Below, one piece after another: positions 1-6,764 of a DNA stretch of 64,000 bases. Every line of letters begins with the position of its first letter. Within the stretch, counting starts at the first letter, position 1. The stretch comes from an uncultured Eubacteriales bacterium (lineage in GTDB: Bacteria; Bacillota; Clostridia; Oscillospirales; Oscillospiraceae): NCBI GenBank assembly GCA_900546615.1, contig URDJ01000011.1:1-64000 (forward strand), read 5' to 3'. The notes beneath the pieces are model-generated. The model searched no databases, was not told the DNA's origin, and saw only the letters and a program-made list of their open reading frames with translations. The position numbers and the translations under genes are program-made.

Positions 1-549
1 TCCGGAGCCGCAGGAGCGACAGGCCCCACGGGCCCGACCGGGCCGAAGGGTGAGCAGGGTGCGCAGGGCGCGACAGGTGAAGTCGGTCCAACCGGCCCGA
101 CCGGATCTGCTGGAGCAGCCGGAGCAAAAGGTCCAACCGGCCCGACCGGGCCGAAGGGCGACCAAGGTGAGCGGGGCGCGACAGGTGAAGTCGGCCCGAC
201 AGGCCCGACCGGATCCGCCGGAGCCGCAGGAGCGACGGGCCCCACGGGACCGACCGGCCCTACGGGTGCCGCTGGCGGTACAGGAGCTACTGGCCCCACG
301 GGCCCTACTGGTGCGGCGGGACAGAACGCCACTATCAACGGCGTAAACGCGCTCACTCTCAATGCCACTGGCGGGCTTTCCGGCTCGCAATCCGGCAGTA
401 CCTACACGCTTAACGGAAGCGCGTTCGTTCAGAAAACCGCCAACCTCTCCGGTACGGACTACACCACCATTCGTGCGCGAGGCATTAAGCTCGTAAGCTC
501 TGCGCCGGGCACCCTGCCCAACGGGTGTATCGCCATCGTGTATTCGTAA
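1..549 (+). CDS. Collagen-like phage tail protein, 5' end outside window
   Basis: The frame is open from base 1 and ends at TAA 547-549, so the N-terminus is missing. The first ~107 visible codons are Gly-X-Y triplets, mostly GPT, GAT, GAA and GPK/GEQ types. About 75 non-collagen residues rich in Asn, Ser and Thr follow. Collagen-like repeats with a globular C-terminal cap are known from tail fibres of clostridial phages, where they trimerise into rods. A ribosome site and the next tail gene follow at once, and lysis genes lie downstream, which supports a virion role. The DNA repeats are nearly identical (for example around 55-110 and 175-215), so the length may vary by slippage. An alternative frame over the same DNA is a by-product of the repeat. 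Confidence 0.8.
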   Translation, partial: SGAAGATGPTGPTGPKGEQGAQGATGEVGPTGPTGSAGAAGAKGPTGPTGPKGDQGERGATGEVGPTGPTGSAGAAGATGPTGPTGPTGAAGGTGATGPTGPTGAAGQNATINGVNALTLNATGGLSGSQSGSTYTLNGSAFVQKTANLSGTDYTTIRARGIKLVSSAPGTLPNGCIAIVYS

Positions 550-560
550 GGAGGAAAGCC

Positions 561-1151
561 ATGCAAACCACAATCAAGTTCTCAGATAACACCACCTACA
601 ACACCTCTGCGGCCAATCTCAGCAAGGGCGTGCTCAACGGGTTTAGCCGTGAGCTGCTTACCATAACCGCGACGATGACCTATGCCGAAGCTGCGGCGCA
701 TTTTGTGGACGGTGCGGTGTTCACCCTCACCGATGAATTTGGCGACAGTTTCGAGTGGAATGAACACAGCGTCGCCGGTCCGATAACCGACAACCGTGAC
801 GGTACAGTCACCGCCATTATGGGCAAGAACAACACCGCCGAGCAGGACTATCAGCAGCAGGCTCAGAAGGAGAAGCAGAGCACCGTGACGCTTGCGGGCA
901 AGCCGGTTTCTTCCGACACCGAAGTGAGCGAACTGCGCGCAGCCTTCGAGCAGGCGGCGGCGAAACTCAGCGATACCGACGCGCTTATCGCGCCTTCCCT
1001 GTCCGCTATATGGAACCCTTACCGCTATGTGGCGCAGGGCGAGCGCAGGTATTACGCGCCGAGTGACGCGCTGTATAAATGCCTCGTATCGCATGAGACC
1101 AGCCTTGAGACTGCGCCTGACGTGTCAAGCGTATACTGGAGCAAAATATGA
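561..1151 (+). CDS. Phage tail-associated protein with CBM5/12-like C-terminus
   Basis: This 196-aa protein starts at ATG 561, directly after a strong GGAGG site at 550-554. A longer in-frame start at 525 lies inside the upstream gene and is less likely. The last ~45 residues have the spacing of a carbohydrate-binding module 5/12 fold: a Trp-Asn-Pro start, a Tyr pair near the middle, a YKC segment and a terminal W-S-K-I. Such modules sit on tail fibres and chitinases and bind polysaccharide. The middle, near residues 95-140, looks helical and Gln/Glu-rich. It overlaps the next gene by 4 nt, as expected in a phage late operon. The function is inferred from that C-terminal pattern and position. 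Confidence 0.65.
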   Translation: MQTTIKFSDNTTYNTSAANLSKGVLNGFSRELLTITATMTYAEAAAHFVDGAVFTLTDEFGDSFEWNEHSVAGPITDNRDGTVTAIMGKNNTAEQDYQQQAQKEKQSTVTLAGKPVSSDTEVSELRAAFEQAAAKLSDTDALIAPSLSAIWNPYRYVAQGERRYYAPSDALYKCLVSHETSLETAPDVSSVYWSKI

Positions 1152-1849
1152 ATGTTGGCATCAATGGCGCAAAGCGCGATATCTCCGACCTCAAAGTTGG
1201 TGTTAGCAGCGCAGTCAGGGCTGTGTCTGAGGCTTATATTGGCGTAGCCGGGGCAATAAAAAAGGTGTGGCCCTTACTGCCAATAGGAACACAGATTGTT
1301 TTAGATACTGTTGGTAGCGGAACATGGGAGTGTCTCGCTTCTGGTAGATGGACGCTTGAAATGCATGGAGGCGGCGGCGCTGCTGTTGGTAATTACGTAG
1401 GTAGTGGTCCATGGGGCGGTACTGTGATTATCAACAGGGCTTACGCTGGCGGTGCTTCGGGTTCTACACAGACGGTAAGTCTAAGCGGGGGCACAAAATA
1501 CAACTATATAATTGGTGGAGGTGCTGTCGGCGGTGAGAATAGGTATTCTCCAGAACATACAATTGAAAACGGCGGCGATACACGATTCGGTAGTTGGTCA
1601 ATAAGTGGGGGCAAAAGCAGCTTTTGGGGTGACACTGGAGGTACGGCTGTTGCTGGCGTATCCTATGGAAATCTTGCTACACAACCATCAAGTCTTGAAT
1701 ACTTTGATGACTATTATGTTGTGGGCGGGAAAGGTGGCAGCACAATAGGAAATTACGGTGACGGGGGGGATTCCGAAGATGCAAGCTTCTCTGGTAGCTA
1801 TCAACCGGACGGTCAAGATGGTGCAATAATTTTAACTTATTTAGGTTAA
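1148..1849 (+). CDS. Glycine-rich phage tail protein
   Basis: This 233-aa protein begins at an ATG overlapping the previous stop. Residues ~14-40 contain two copies of a short V-G-V/I-x-x-A-x-x-x-V motif, which is common at the start of clostridial phage structural proteins. From about residue 70 to the end it is rich in Gly, Ser and Tyr, with GGGG and GGKGG stretches, like the glycine-rich distal domains of tail fibres and adhesins. There is no signal peptide or membrane segment. The DNA from ~1250 to 1850 is clearly less GC-rich than the chromosome after 6.7 kb, in keeping with phage origin. A receptor-binding or tail-tip role is likely but not shown. Confidence 0.6.
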   Translation: MNVGINGAKRDISDLKVGVSSAVRAVSEAYIGVAGAIKKVWPLLPIGTQIVLDTVGSGTWECLASGRWTLEMHGGGGAAVGNYVGSGPWGGTVIINRAYAGGASGSTQTVSLSGGTKYNYIIGGGAVGGENRYSPEHTIENGGDTRFGSWSISGGKSSFWGDTGGTAVAGVSYGNLATQPSSLEYFDDYYVVGGKGGSTIGNYGDGGDSEDASFSGSYQPDGQDGAIILTYLG

Positions 1850-1859
1850 TGGAGGTGAA

Positions 1860-1913
1860 ATGATGATACACACAGGCACACTGCTCCGTGCTCATAGAAA
1901 GAAACACTCATGA
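1860..1913 (+). CDS. Possible 17-aa peptide coupled to the glycosyltransferase
   Basis: A consensus ribosome site (GGAGGTG, 1851-1857) is followed within a few bases by ATG 1860 and a 17-codon frame rich in His, Lys and Arg. Its TGA (1911-1913) overlaps the ATG of the glycosyltransferase gene (1910). The glycosyltransferase has no good site of its own, so this mini-frame may serve mainly to deliver ribosomes to it. It is too short to test by homology. It may be only a translational coupling device. Confidence 0.4.
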   Translation: MMIHTGTLLRAHRKKHS

Positions 1914-2992
1914 AAATTATCGTTTACGCCATATGCAAAAACGAGGCACAATTCGCCGAGCGCTTTATGGCCTCGTGCTCGGAGGCGGACGGGGTATACA
2001 TCCTGGACACGGGCAGCACGGACGGCACGCCGGAGCTGCTGCGGGGTCTGGGGGCCACCGTGTACGAGCAGACTATCGAGCCCTGGCGCTTTGATGCGGC
2101 AAGGGACGCCTCTCTTGCCTTGCTGCCGGAAGACGCGGACGTGTGTGTCTGCCTCGATCTTGACGAAGTGCTCTGCCCTGGCTGGCGCGAGGCGCTGGAG
2201 GCTGCTTGGACGCCCGGCACTACGCGAGCGCGGTATACCTACGTTTGGAGCCACACGCCCGACGGCGGCGACGGCGTGGCGTACTACGCGGACAAAATTC
2301 ACGCCCGGTACGGCTACCGCTGGACGCACCCCGTCCACGAGGTACTGACGCCGGACAGGGCCGAGAGCTGCATCACCGTCCCGGCACTGCGCGTGGAGCA
2401 CTGGCCGGACGACAGCAAGAGCCGCAGGCAGTATCTCCCCCTGCTTGAGCTCTCCGTCGCCGAGGACCCGGGTGACGACCGCAACATGCACTACCTCGGG
2501 CGGGAGTACATGTTCCACGGGCGCTGGGGCGATGCCATGGCGACGCTGATGCGGCATCTGGCGATGCCCACGGCGACCTGGGCCGCGGAGCGGGCGGCGA
2601 GCATGCGCTACATAGCCCGCTGCTGCGATGCGCTGGGCGATTGGCAGAGCGCGGCGCACTGGCTCGAGCGGGCAGCCGAGGAGGCACCGACACAGCGCGA
2701 GGCGCCGTATACTCTGGCAATGCTCTACTACCGGCGCGAGGACTGGCCCCTGTGCCGATACTGGGCCATGCGGACGCTGCACATCACCACGCGCGACAAC
2801 AACTACATAACCGAGCCGGAGGCCTGGGGCGCGGAGCCTTACGACCTCATGGCAATAGCCAGCTGGCGTCTCGGGCACATAGATGATGCAATACGGGCTG
2901 CGGAGCAGGCGCTGGAACTGGAGCCGGACAACGAGAGGCTCCAGGAGAATCTGAGGATAATGAGGTGCGGATATGATAGCGAATCCGAATGA
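1910..2992 (+). CDS. Family 2 glycosyltransferase with C-terminal TPR-like repeats
   Basis: This 360-aa protein opens with a GT2 core: a beta strand and CKNE, then DTGSTDGT (residues ~29-36) for the nucleotide-sugar and a D-L-D-E metal site near 86-89. The core ends around residue 200. The rest is helical, with paired repeats of TPR type (for example A-I-R-A-A-E-Q-A-L-E-L-E-P near 330). There is no membrane segment or signal peptide. Similar GT2-TPR proteins occur in clostridial phages and cell-surface loci. Its place between tail genes and the endolysin suggests it glycosylates a tail protein or acts as a lysogenic conversion gene. Its 3' end overlaps the next gene by 20 nt. Confidence 0.75.
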   Translation: MKIIVYAICKNEAQFAERFMASCSEADGVYILDTGSTDGTPELLRGLGATVYEQTIEPWRFDAARDASLALLPEDADVCVCLDLDEVLCPGWREALEAAWTPGTTRARYTYVWSHTPDGGDGVAYYADKIHARYGYRWTHPVHEVLTPDRAESCITVPALRVEHWPDDSKSRRQYLPLLELSVAEDPGDDRNMHYLGREYMFHGRWGDAMATLMRHLAMPTATWAAERAASMRYIARCCDALGDWQSAAHWLERAAEEAPTQREAPYTLAMLYYRREDWPLCRYWAMRTLHITTRDNNYITEPEAWGAEPYDLMAIASWRLGHIDDAIRAAEQALELEPDNERLQENLRIMRCGYDSESE

Positions 2993-3560
2993 TGGCAATA
3001 CCCCGCAGGTTGAGCAGGCGACGCCGCAGATCTCCGTGAGCGCGGCCGGTCTCATTACGGCCACTGCGGAGCAGCAGGAGGGCTATGTGCCTGGGGGCAC
3101 GAAATCCTCCACAAAGCAGCTTCCGACGCAAGCGGCTAAAACCGTGACCCCCGGCACCACGAACCAGACAGCCGTAGCGTCTGGGAGGTATACCACGGGG
3201 GCGGTGACCGTGGCCGGCGACAGCAATTTAATTGCAGCCAATATTGTGAAAGGCAAGAGTATTTTCGGAGTTTCCGGAACGGCTGAGGCAAAAACTACAG
3301 CCATTGGCACAATTACAAGCGAACGGTATCGCTTTGAGCTTTATTATGTTACAGGTACTTCTTATGGATTTATAACCGATGATGACGCGCCAATAGAAAT
3401 ATCTTCATATACTAACACGTTTATTGTGGTTAGCCAATCAACTACCGTTGGGGGATCTCCAAGCACAACAGGGCTTCAGAGAGTCGAAATTATATCTACA
3501 TACTCTGGTTTTATCTACATTTATCTGATCGCATCAGCAACGTTTTCTTTGGCTGTATGA
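2973..3560 (+). CDS. Phage tail or baseplate protein
   Basis: This 195-aa protein starts at ATG 2973, inside the end of the glycosyltransferase gene. Residues ~45-105 contain Q-L-P-T-Q-A-A-K, then T-V-T-P-G-T, then A-V-x-S-G-x-Y and G-D-x-N-L, then a NIxxGxxIFGVxGT-like strand. I recognise this as a repeat found in many phage tail fibre and minor structural proteins of Firmicutes. The C-terminal ~85 residues are beta-rich and less GC-rich, and I do not recognise them. It lies directly upstream of the lysis genes. No enzymatic motif is visible. Confidence 0.65.
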   Translation: MIANPNDGNTPQVEQATPQISVSAAGLITATAEQQEGYVPGGTKSSTKQLPTQAAKTVTPGTTNQTAVASGRYTTGAVTVAGDSNLIAANIVKGKSIFGVSGTAEAKTTAIGTITSERYRFELYYVTGTSYGFITDDDAPIEISSYTNTFIVVSQSTTVGGSPSTTGLQRVEIISTYSGFIYIYLIASATFSLAV

Positions 3561-3569
3561 GGTGACAAT

Positions 3570-4415
3570 ATGGATTTGCATCAGCTGTTCCTCGAAAAGA
3601 ACGCCTGTTATATGGCGGGCACAAAGATGGTGCCGCGCGGCATTATGATACACAGCACGGGGGCGGATAACCCTAATCTGCGTCGCTACGTACAGCCTGA
3701 TGACGGGCTGCTTGGCGTCCATCCCTACACCAACCACTGGAACGTCTACCACCCCGGGGGAGCGGACATCGGAGCGCATTCTTACGTGCCTAACGGCGAT
3801 TTCTGCGGCGTATGCGGCGGGCGGCGCGTGTGTGCGCACGCCATGATAGGCCGATTAGCCGACGGCAGCATAGCAACATACCAACTGCTGCCGTGGGATT
3901 GGCAGGGCTGGCACTCGGGCAGCGGGAGCAGAGGGCAGGCTAATCGCCTCGGCTATATCGGCTTCGAGATATGCGAGGATTCCTTGAAGGACCCGGAATA
4001 TTTTCTGCGTACCTATAACGAGGCAGTGGACTTCTGCGCCCATATATGCGAGCTGTTTGGACTCGACCCGGAGGGCACGACGCCGGAGGGATATCCGGTG
4101 ATCATCGACCATAGGACAGGCTGGGAGCTTGGTATAGCCGCCCCGCACGGCGACGTCCGACACTGGTGGCCGCAGTTTGGAAAATATCTCGATGAATTCA
4201 GAAAGGATGTGAAAGACAAATTGAGCGCTACATACTGGAACACGGTGGACGAGGTACCCGAGTGGGGCCGCCCGACCATCAAAAAGCTCGTTGATAAGGG
4301 CGCATTGCAGGGCGTGGATGACGAAGGCAATCTCCGGCTAACCTTCGACCTTGTGCGCCTCTATGTCGCGCACGACAGGCTTGGTCTCTATGACATGAAA
4401 GGAGGTGAGAAATAA
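3570..4415 (+). CDS. Phage endolysin, N-acetylmuramoyl-L-alanine amidase
   Basis: This 281-aa protein resembles the zinc-dependent amidase_2/PGRP family, which cuts the bond between MurNAc and the stem peptide. Residues ~25-31 hold the strand M-I-H-S-T-G with the first histidine ligand. G-A-H, a W-x-G-W-H segment near 110-115, G-Y-I-G-F-E-I and an I-D-H-R-T-G-W motif follow in the usual order. The last ~75 residues are a second region with a W-G-R-P-T-I-x-K-L motif, as in endolysin C-terminal repeats. There is no signal peptide, so export needs the holin encoded next. A ribosome site (GAGGTGA) lies just before the ATG. The stop overlaps the holin ATG. Confidence 0.85.
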   Translation: MDLHQLFLEKNACYMAGTKMVPRGIMIHSTGADNPNLRRYVQPDDGLLGVHPYTNHWNVYHPGGADIGAHSYVPNGDFCGVCGGRRVCAHAMIGRLADGSIATYQLLPWDWQGWHSGSGSRGQANRLGYIGFEICEDSLKDPEYFLRTYNEAVDFCAHICELFGLDPEGTTPEGYPVIIDHRTGWELGIAAPHGDVRHWWPQFGKYLDEFRKDVKDKLSATYWNTVDEVPEWGRPTIKKLVDKGALQGVDDEGNLRLTFDLVRLYVAHDRLGLYDMKGGEK

Positions 4416-4681
4416 TGGACATGGGCATAGCATCTGTGGCTGCGATCACGGTGATCTGCTATCTGCTCGCGCAGCTCATCAAGGCGACGCCGCTGGATAA
4501 TAAATGGCTTCCTGGCATCTGCGGACTGATGGGGGCTGCGCTTGGTGCCGTGTGTTTGGTCCTGGACGTTCCGGACTTTCCTGCGACTGATTATATAACG
4601 GCTGTCGCAGTGGGTATCGTCAGCGGCCTCGCCGCGACTGGTGTGAATCAGGTGTACAAGCAGCTCACGGACAATAATTAA
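4415..4681 (+). CDS. Phage holin
   Basis: This 88-aa protein has three hydrophobic segments (about residues 3-24, 31-50 and 58-78) and a short polar tail. That size and layout fit small phage holins, which form lesions in the membrane and release the endolysin. A very strong ribosome site (AGGAGGTGA, 4400-4408) lies upstream. Two starts are possible: ATG 4415 and, two codons later, ATG 4421. Such dual starts in holin genes can encode a holin and an antiholin, but nothing here proves it. The gene order endolysin-holin-XhlA-like is unusual only in that the endolysin comes first. Confidence 0.75.
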   Translation: MDMGIASVAAITVICYLLAQLIKATPLDNKWLPGICGLMGAALGAVCLVLDVPDFPATDYITAVAVGIVSGLAATGVNQVYKQLTDNN

Positions 4682-4693
4682 CAGGAGGGCAAG

Positions 4694-4960
4694 ATGACGG
4701 AGTGGGCAGTGGTGGGCGTCATCGTCGTGCTCGTGGGGCTGGTTGCGTCCATAGTAAAGCCAATGTTGACACTGAATACCACGATCACAACGTTGACTTC
4801 GCAGGTACAGCAGTTGGCCGAATCTCGTTCAGCTTTTGAAGAAAAGAGCCGCAGATCGCACGATAAGCTGCATGGCCGCATAGATGAGGCCGACGACAGG
4901 CTTGACGACCACGAGCGAAGGATCACGAAGCTCGAGACGAAGGATCAGTTAAGAACATAG
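4694..4960 (+). CDS. XhlA-like small membrane-anchored coiled-coil protein
   Basis: This 88-aa protein has one N-terminal membrane helix (about residues 4-24). A charged coiled coil rich in Arg, Asp and Glu follows (about 30-85). The same design is seen in XhlA-type haemolysin/lysis proteins of Bacillus prophage PBSX, which help the holin. A GGAGG site lies at 4684-4688. It is the last gene of the phage block and is followed by a terminator hairpin. Sequence similarity to XhlA is general rather than motif-based. Confidence 0.6.
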   Translation: MTEWAVVGVIVVLVGLVASIVKPMLTLNTTITTLTSQVQQLAESRSAFEEKSRRSHDKLHGRIDEADDRLDDHERRITKLETKDQLRT

Positions 4961-4968
4961 CAGAGCAA

Positions 4969-5030
4969 AAAAATATCCCCAAAAGTATCCCCAGTCGGCT
5001 CCTTTGAGGCCCTGATTTGGGGATATTTTT
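4969..5030 (+). terminator. Terminator of the prophage late operon
   Basis: A 15-bp perfect inverted repeat (4969-4983 with 5016-5030) ends in a T5 run and closes the phage transcription unit. The 32-nt loop is long, and it contains a second, imperfect copy of the stem's TATCCCC element at 4986-4992. Confidence 0.7.
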
Positions 5031-5100
5031 GTGTAATTATCCCTCGAATTATTACTATTGCCAGCTCCATGCTGCACACAGGAAAAGGACAGATATATGA

Positions 5101-5135
5101 GAAAACCCTGAAACCACAAGGGTTTCAGGGTTTTC
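5101..5135 (-). terminator. Terminator of the tRNA-Met-Glu-Val operon
   Basis: A 15-bp stem (5101-5115 with 5121-5135) and a 5-nt loop lie just downstream of tRNA-Val on the minus strand. The T run is inside the stem's 3' arm. Confidence 0.65.
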
Positions 5136-5139
5136 CGCT

Positions 5140-5216
5140 TGGTGGAGACTGCTGGACTCGAACCAGTGACCTCCTGCGTGTGAAGCAGGCGCTCTAACCT
5201 GCTGAGCTAAGCCTCC
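5140..5216 (-). tRNA. tRNA-Val (CAC)
   Basis: A full cloverleaf reads on the minus strand. It has a 7-bp acceptor stem with one G-U pair, and an anticodon loop TTCACAC giving CAC. It has a TTCGA T-loop and an encoded CCA end (5140-5142). It is the last tRNA of a three-gene operon and lies nearest the prophage. Confidence 0.95.
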
Positions 5217-5227
5217 ACATATAAAAT

Positions 5228-5302
5228 TGGTGACCCGTACGGGATTCGAACCCATGTTACCGCCGTGAAAGGGCGGTGTCTTAACCACTTGACCAACGGG
5301 CC
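5228..5302 (-). tRNA. tRNA-Glu (TTC)
   Basis: A cloverleaf on the minus strand has the anticodon loop CTTTCAC (anticodon TTC), a GGTTCGAATCC T-arm and an encoded CCA (5228-5230). It is separated by 11 nt from tRNA-Val and 31 nt from tRNA-Met. Confidence 0.95.
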
Positions 5303-5333
5303 ATAAGGCTCCGGGGCGCCATGGGCGCCCCGG

Positions 5334-5410
5334 TGGTAGCGGCGACTGGATTCGAACCGGTGACACTCCGGGTATGAACCGGATGCTCTGGCCAACTGAG
5401 CTACGCCGCC
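5334..5410 (-). tRNA. tRNA-Met (CAT), elongator type
   Basis: A cloverleaf on the minus strand has the anticodon loop TTCATAC (CAT) and an encoded CCA (5334-5336). The acceptor stem begins G1-U72 and lacks the C1-A72 mismatch of initiator tRNA. The arms resemble elongator tRNA-Met rather than the lysidine-modified tRNA-Ile. It is the first gene after the promoter at 5425-5453. Confidence 0.9.
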
Positions 5411-5424
5411 AAAAGGCAAAGTGA

Positions 5425-5453
5425 ATTATACCCGACCTTGCCCCGCTTGTCAA
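5425..5453 (-). promoter_or_regulatory. Consensus sigma-A promoter of the tRNA operon
   Basis: On the minus strand a perfect TTGACA (5448-5453) and a perfect TATAAT (5425-5430) are separated by 17 nt. Transcription would start near 5418, about 8 nt before tRNA-Met. Confidence 0.9.
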
Positions 5454-5485
5454 CACTTTTTTGACGGCGCAGCTCTTTTTTTGTC

Positions 5486-6589
5486 TTACACCTTCACAAG
5501 CTCGTACTCGCGGCTGCCCAATCCTATCTTCTCAGCGTGCTCTACCTGCGAATGCCAGTCCGTCGTCGGTGAGATATCCGTGAAATGGTCGTGGTGCGTA
5601 TGCTCGCACTCGCCAAGCATGCTGTTCGCAATAGCCGGCTGGGCGTTCACCGCGTCCGCGCAGGCCATGTCTATCGCCACAGGGTCAAACGACGCGAACA
5701 TGCCTACGTCCGGCACCACCGCCGCGTCGTTCTCTGCGTGGCAGTCGCAGAAGGGAGAGATATCTATAGCAAGGCTTATGTGAAAATTCGGTTTGCCCGC
5801 GCACACCGCTTTCGCATACTCAGCTATCTTACAGCCGAGTATCTCGAACGCCTCGTCGTTCGCCGGGGTCACGGCGTCCTTCGGACATACGCCTATGCAC
5901 CTGCCGCAGCCCACACAGCGGTCCTGGTCGATCGTGCACTTCCCATCCGCTATGATCGGCGCGCCGTGGGCGCAAATCCTCACGCAGGCCCCGCAGCCTA
6001 TGCACTTTCTCTGCTTCACAAAGGGCTTGCCCGCCGAGTGCATCTCCATCTTGCCGGCCCTCGAGCCGCCGCCCATGCCGAGGTTTTTCAGCGCCCCGCC
6101 GAAACCCGCCTGCTCGTGCCCCTTGAAGTGGCTGAGCGAGATGACGATGTCCGCATCGGCCAGCGCCTGACCTATCTTGGCCTCCTTCACGTACTCGCCG
6201 CCCTCGACCGGGATCAGCGCCTCGTCCGTGCCCTTCAGCCCGTCCGCAATTATAGCGTGCACGCCCGTCTGGAAGGGGTTGAAGCCGTTCTTGTACGCGC
6301 TGTCCAGATGGTCGAGCGCATTCTTCCGTCCGCCGACGTACAGCGTGTTGCAGTCCGTGAGGAAGGGCTTGCCGCCCAGCTCCTTCACGTAGTCGCAGAC
6401 CGCGCCGGCCCAGTTCGGGCGCAGATACGCCAGATTGCCGGGCTCGCCGAAGTGTATCTTCACCGCGACGAATTTGCCCTCGAAATCCATGCTCTCAAAG
6501 CCCGCGGCCTTCATGAGCCTCTTGAGCTTCACCAGAAGGCTCTGCCCGCCGGCGCGCATATCGGAAAAATAAACTTTTGATTCAGCCAT
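5486..6589 (-). CDS. DUF362 protein with two [4Fe-4S] ferredoxin motifs
   Basis: This 367-aa protein starts at ATG 6589, placed after a GAGGAG site. A start 14 codons further upstream lies too close to the promoter's -10 box. Residues 1-185 and 250-367 form the DUF362 domain. Between them is a bacterial ferredoxin insert with C196, C199, C202, C206 and C225, C228, C231, C235, each in CxxCxxCxxxC spacing, so two [4Fe-4S] clusters are expected. Proteins of this type are common in anaerobes and are often annotated as iron-sulfur cluster or electron-transfer proteins. The exact reaction is unknown. It is divergent from the hydrogenase block and could exchange electrons with it, but only adjacency supports that. 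Confidence 0.85.
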   Translation of the reverse strand: MAESKVYFSDMRAGGQSLLVKLKRLMKAAGFESMDFEGKFVAVKIHFGEPGNLAYLRPNWAGAVCDYVKELGGKPFLTDCNTLYVGGRKNALDHLDSAYKNGFNPFQTGVHAIIADGLKGTDEALIPVEGGEYVKEAKIGQALADADIVISLSHFKGHEQAGFGGALKNLGMGGGSRAGKMEMHSAGKPFVKQRKCIGCGACVRICAHGAPIIADGKCTIDQDRCVGCGRCIGVCPKDAVTPANDEAFEILGCKIAEYAKAVCAGKPNFHISLAIDISPFCDCHAENDAAVVPDVGMFASFDPVAIDMACADAVNAQPAIANSMLGECEHTHHDHFTDISPTTDWHSQVEHAEKIGLGSREYELVKV

Positions 6590-6621
6590 GAATAATACTC
6601 CTCTCTCAAAGGTTTTGTACA

Positions 6622-6650
6622 ATATTAACACATTTTGGCCTGAATAACAA
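6622..6650 (-). promoter_or_regulatory. Promoter of the DUF362 gene
   Basis: On the minus strand TTGTTA (6645-6650) and TAATAT (6622-6627) are 17 nt apart. The leader would be about 25 nt and contains the GAGGAG ribosome site. Confidence 0.7.
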
Positions 6651-6672
6651 CGGGCGGCATGATGTTAATTTG

Positions 6673-6701
6673 TTGACAAATAGCAGGGCAGATGGTAGAA
6701 T
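6673..6701 (+). promoter_or_regulatory. Promoter of the hyp-hydrogenase block
   Basis: TTGACA (6673-6678) and TAGAAT (6696-6701) are 17 nt apart, predicting a start near 6708. This makes an ATG at 6705 unusable and supports the TTG start of hypF at 6765. Its -35 box is only 22 nt from that of the divergent DUF362 promoter. Confidence 0.8.
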
Positions 6702-6764
6702 TGCATGTGGCAATGTATGTTTTGCGGCAAAATACATGAAGTATTTAACATTATTGGGGGAAAA

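Noticed and set aside
1..321. CRISPR-like array
   Set aside because: The repeats are in-frame Gly-X-Y codons without regular unique spacers.
50..346. Arg/Pro-rich open frame over the collagen repeat
   Set aside because: It is the +1 frame of the Gly-X-Y repeat, has no ribosome site, and stops where the repeat ends. The frame that begins at base 1 continues into a normal C-terminal domain.
5055..5456. Open frames over the tRNA cluster
   Set aside because: They read through three clear tRNA genes and their promoter.
6705..6764. Upstream ATG for hypF
   Set aside because: It precedes the predicted transcription start (about 6708), adds 20 residues not found in HypF proteins and lacks a ribosome site. 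TTG 6765 fits better.
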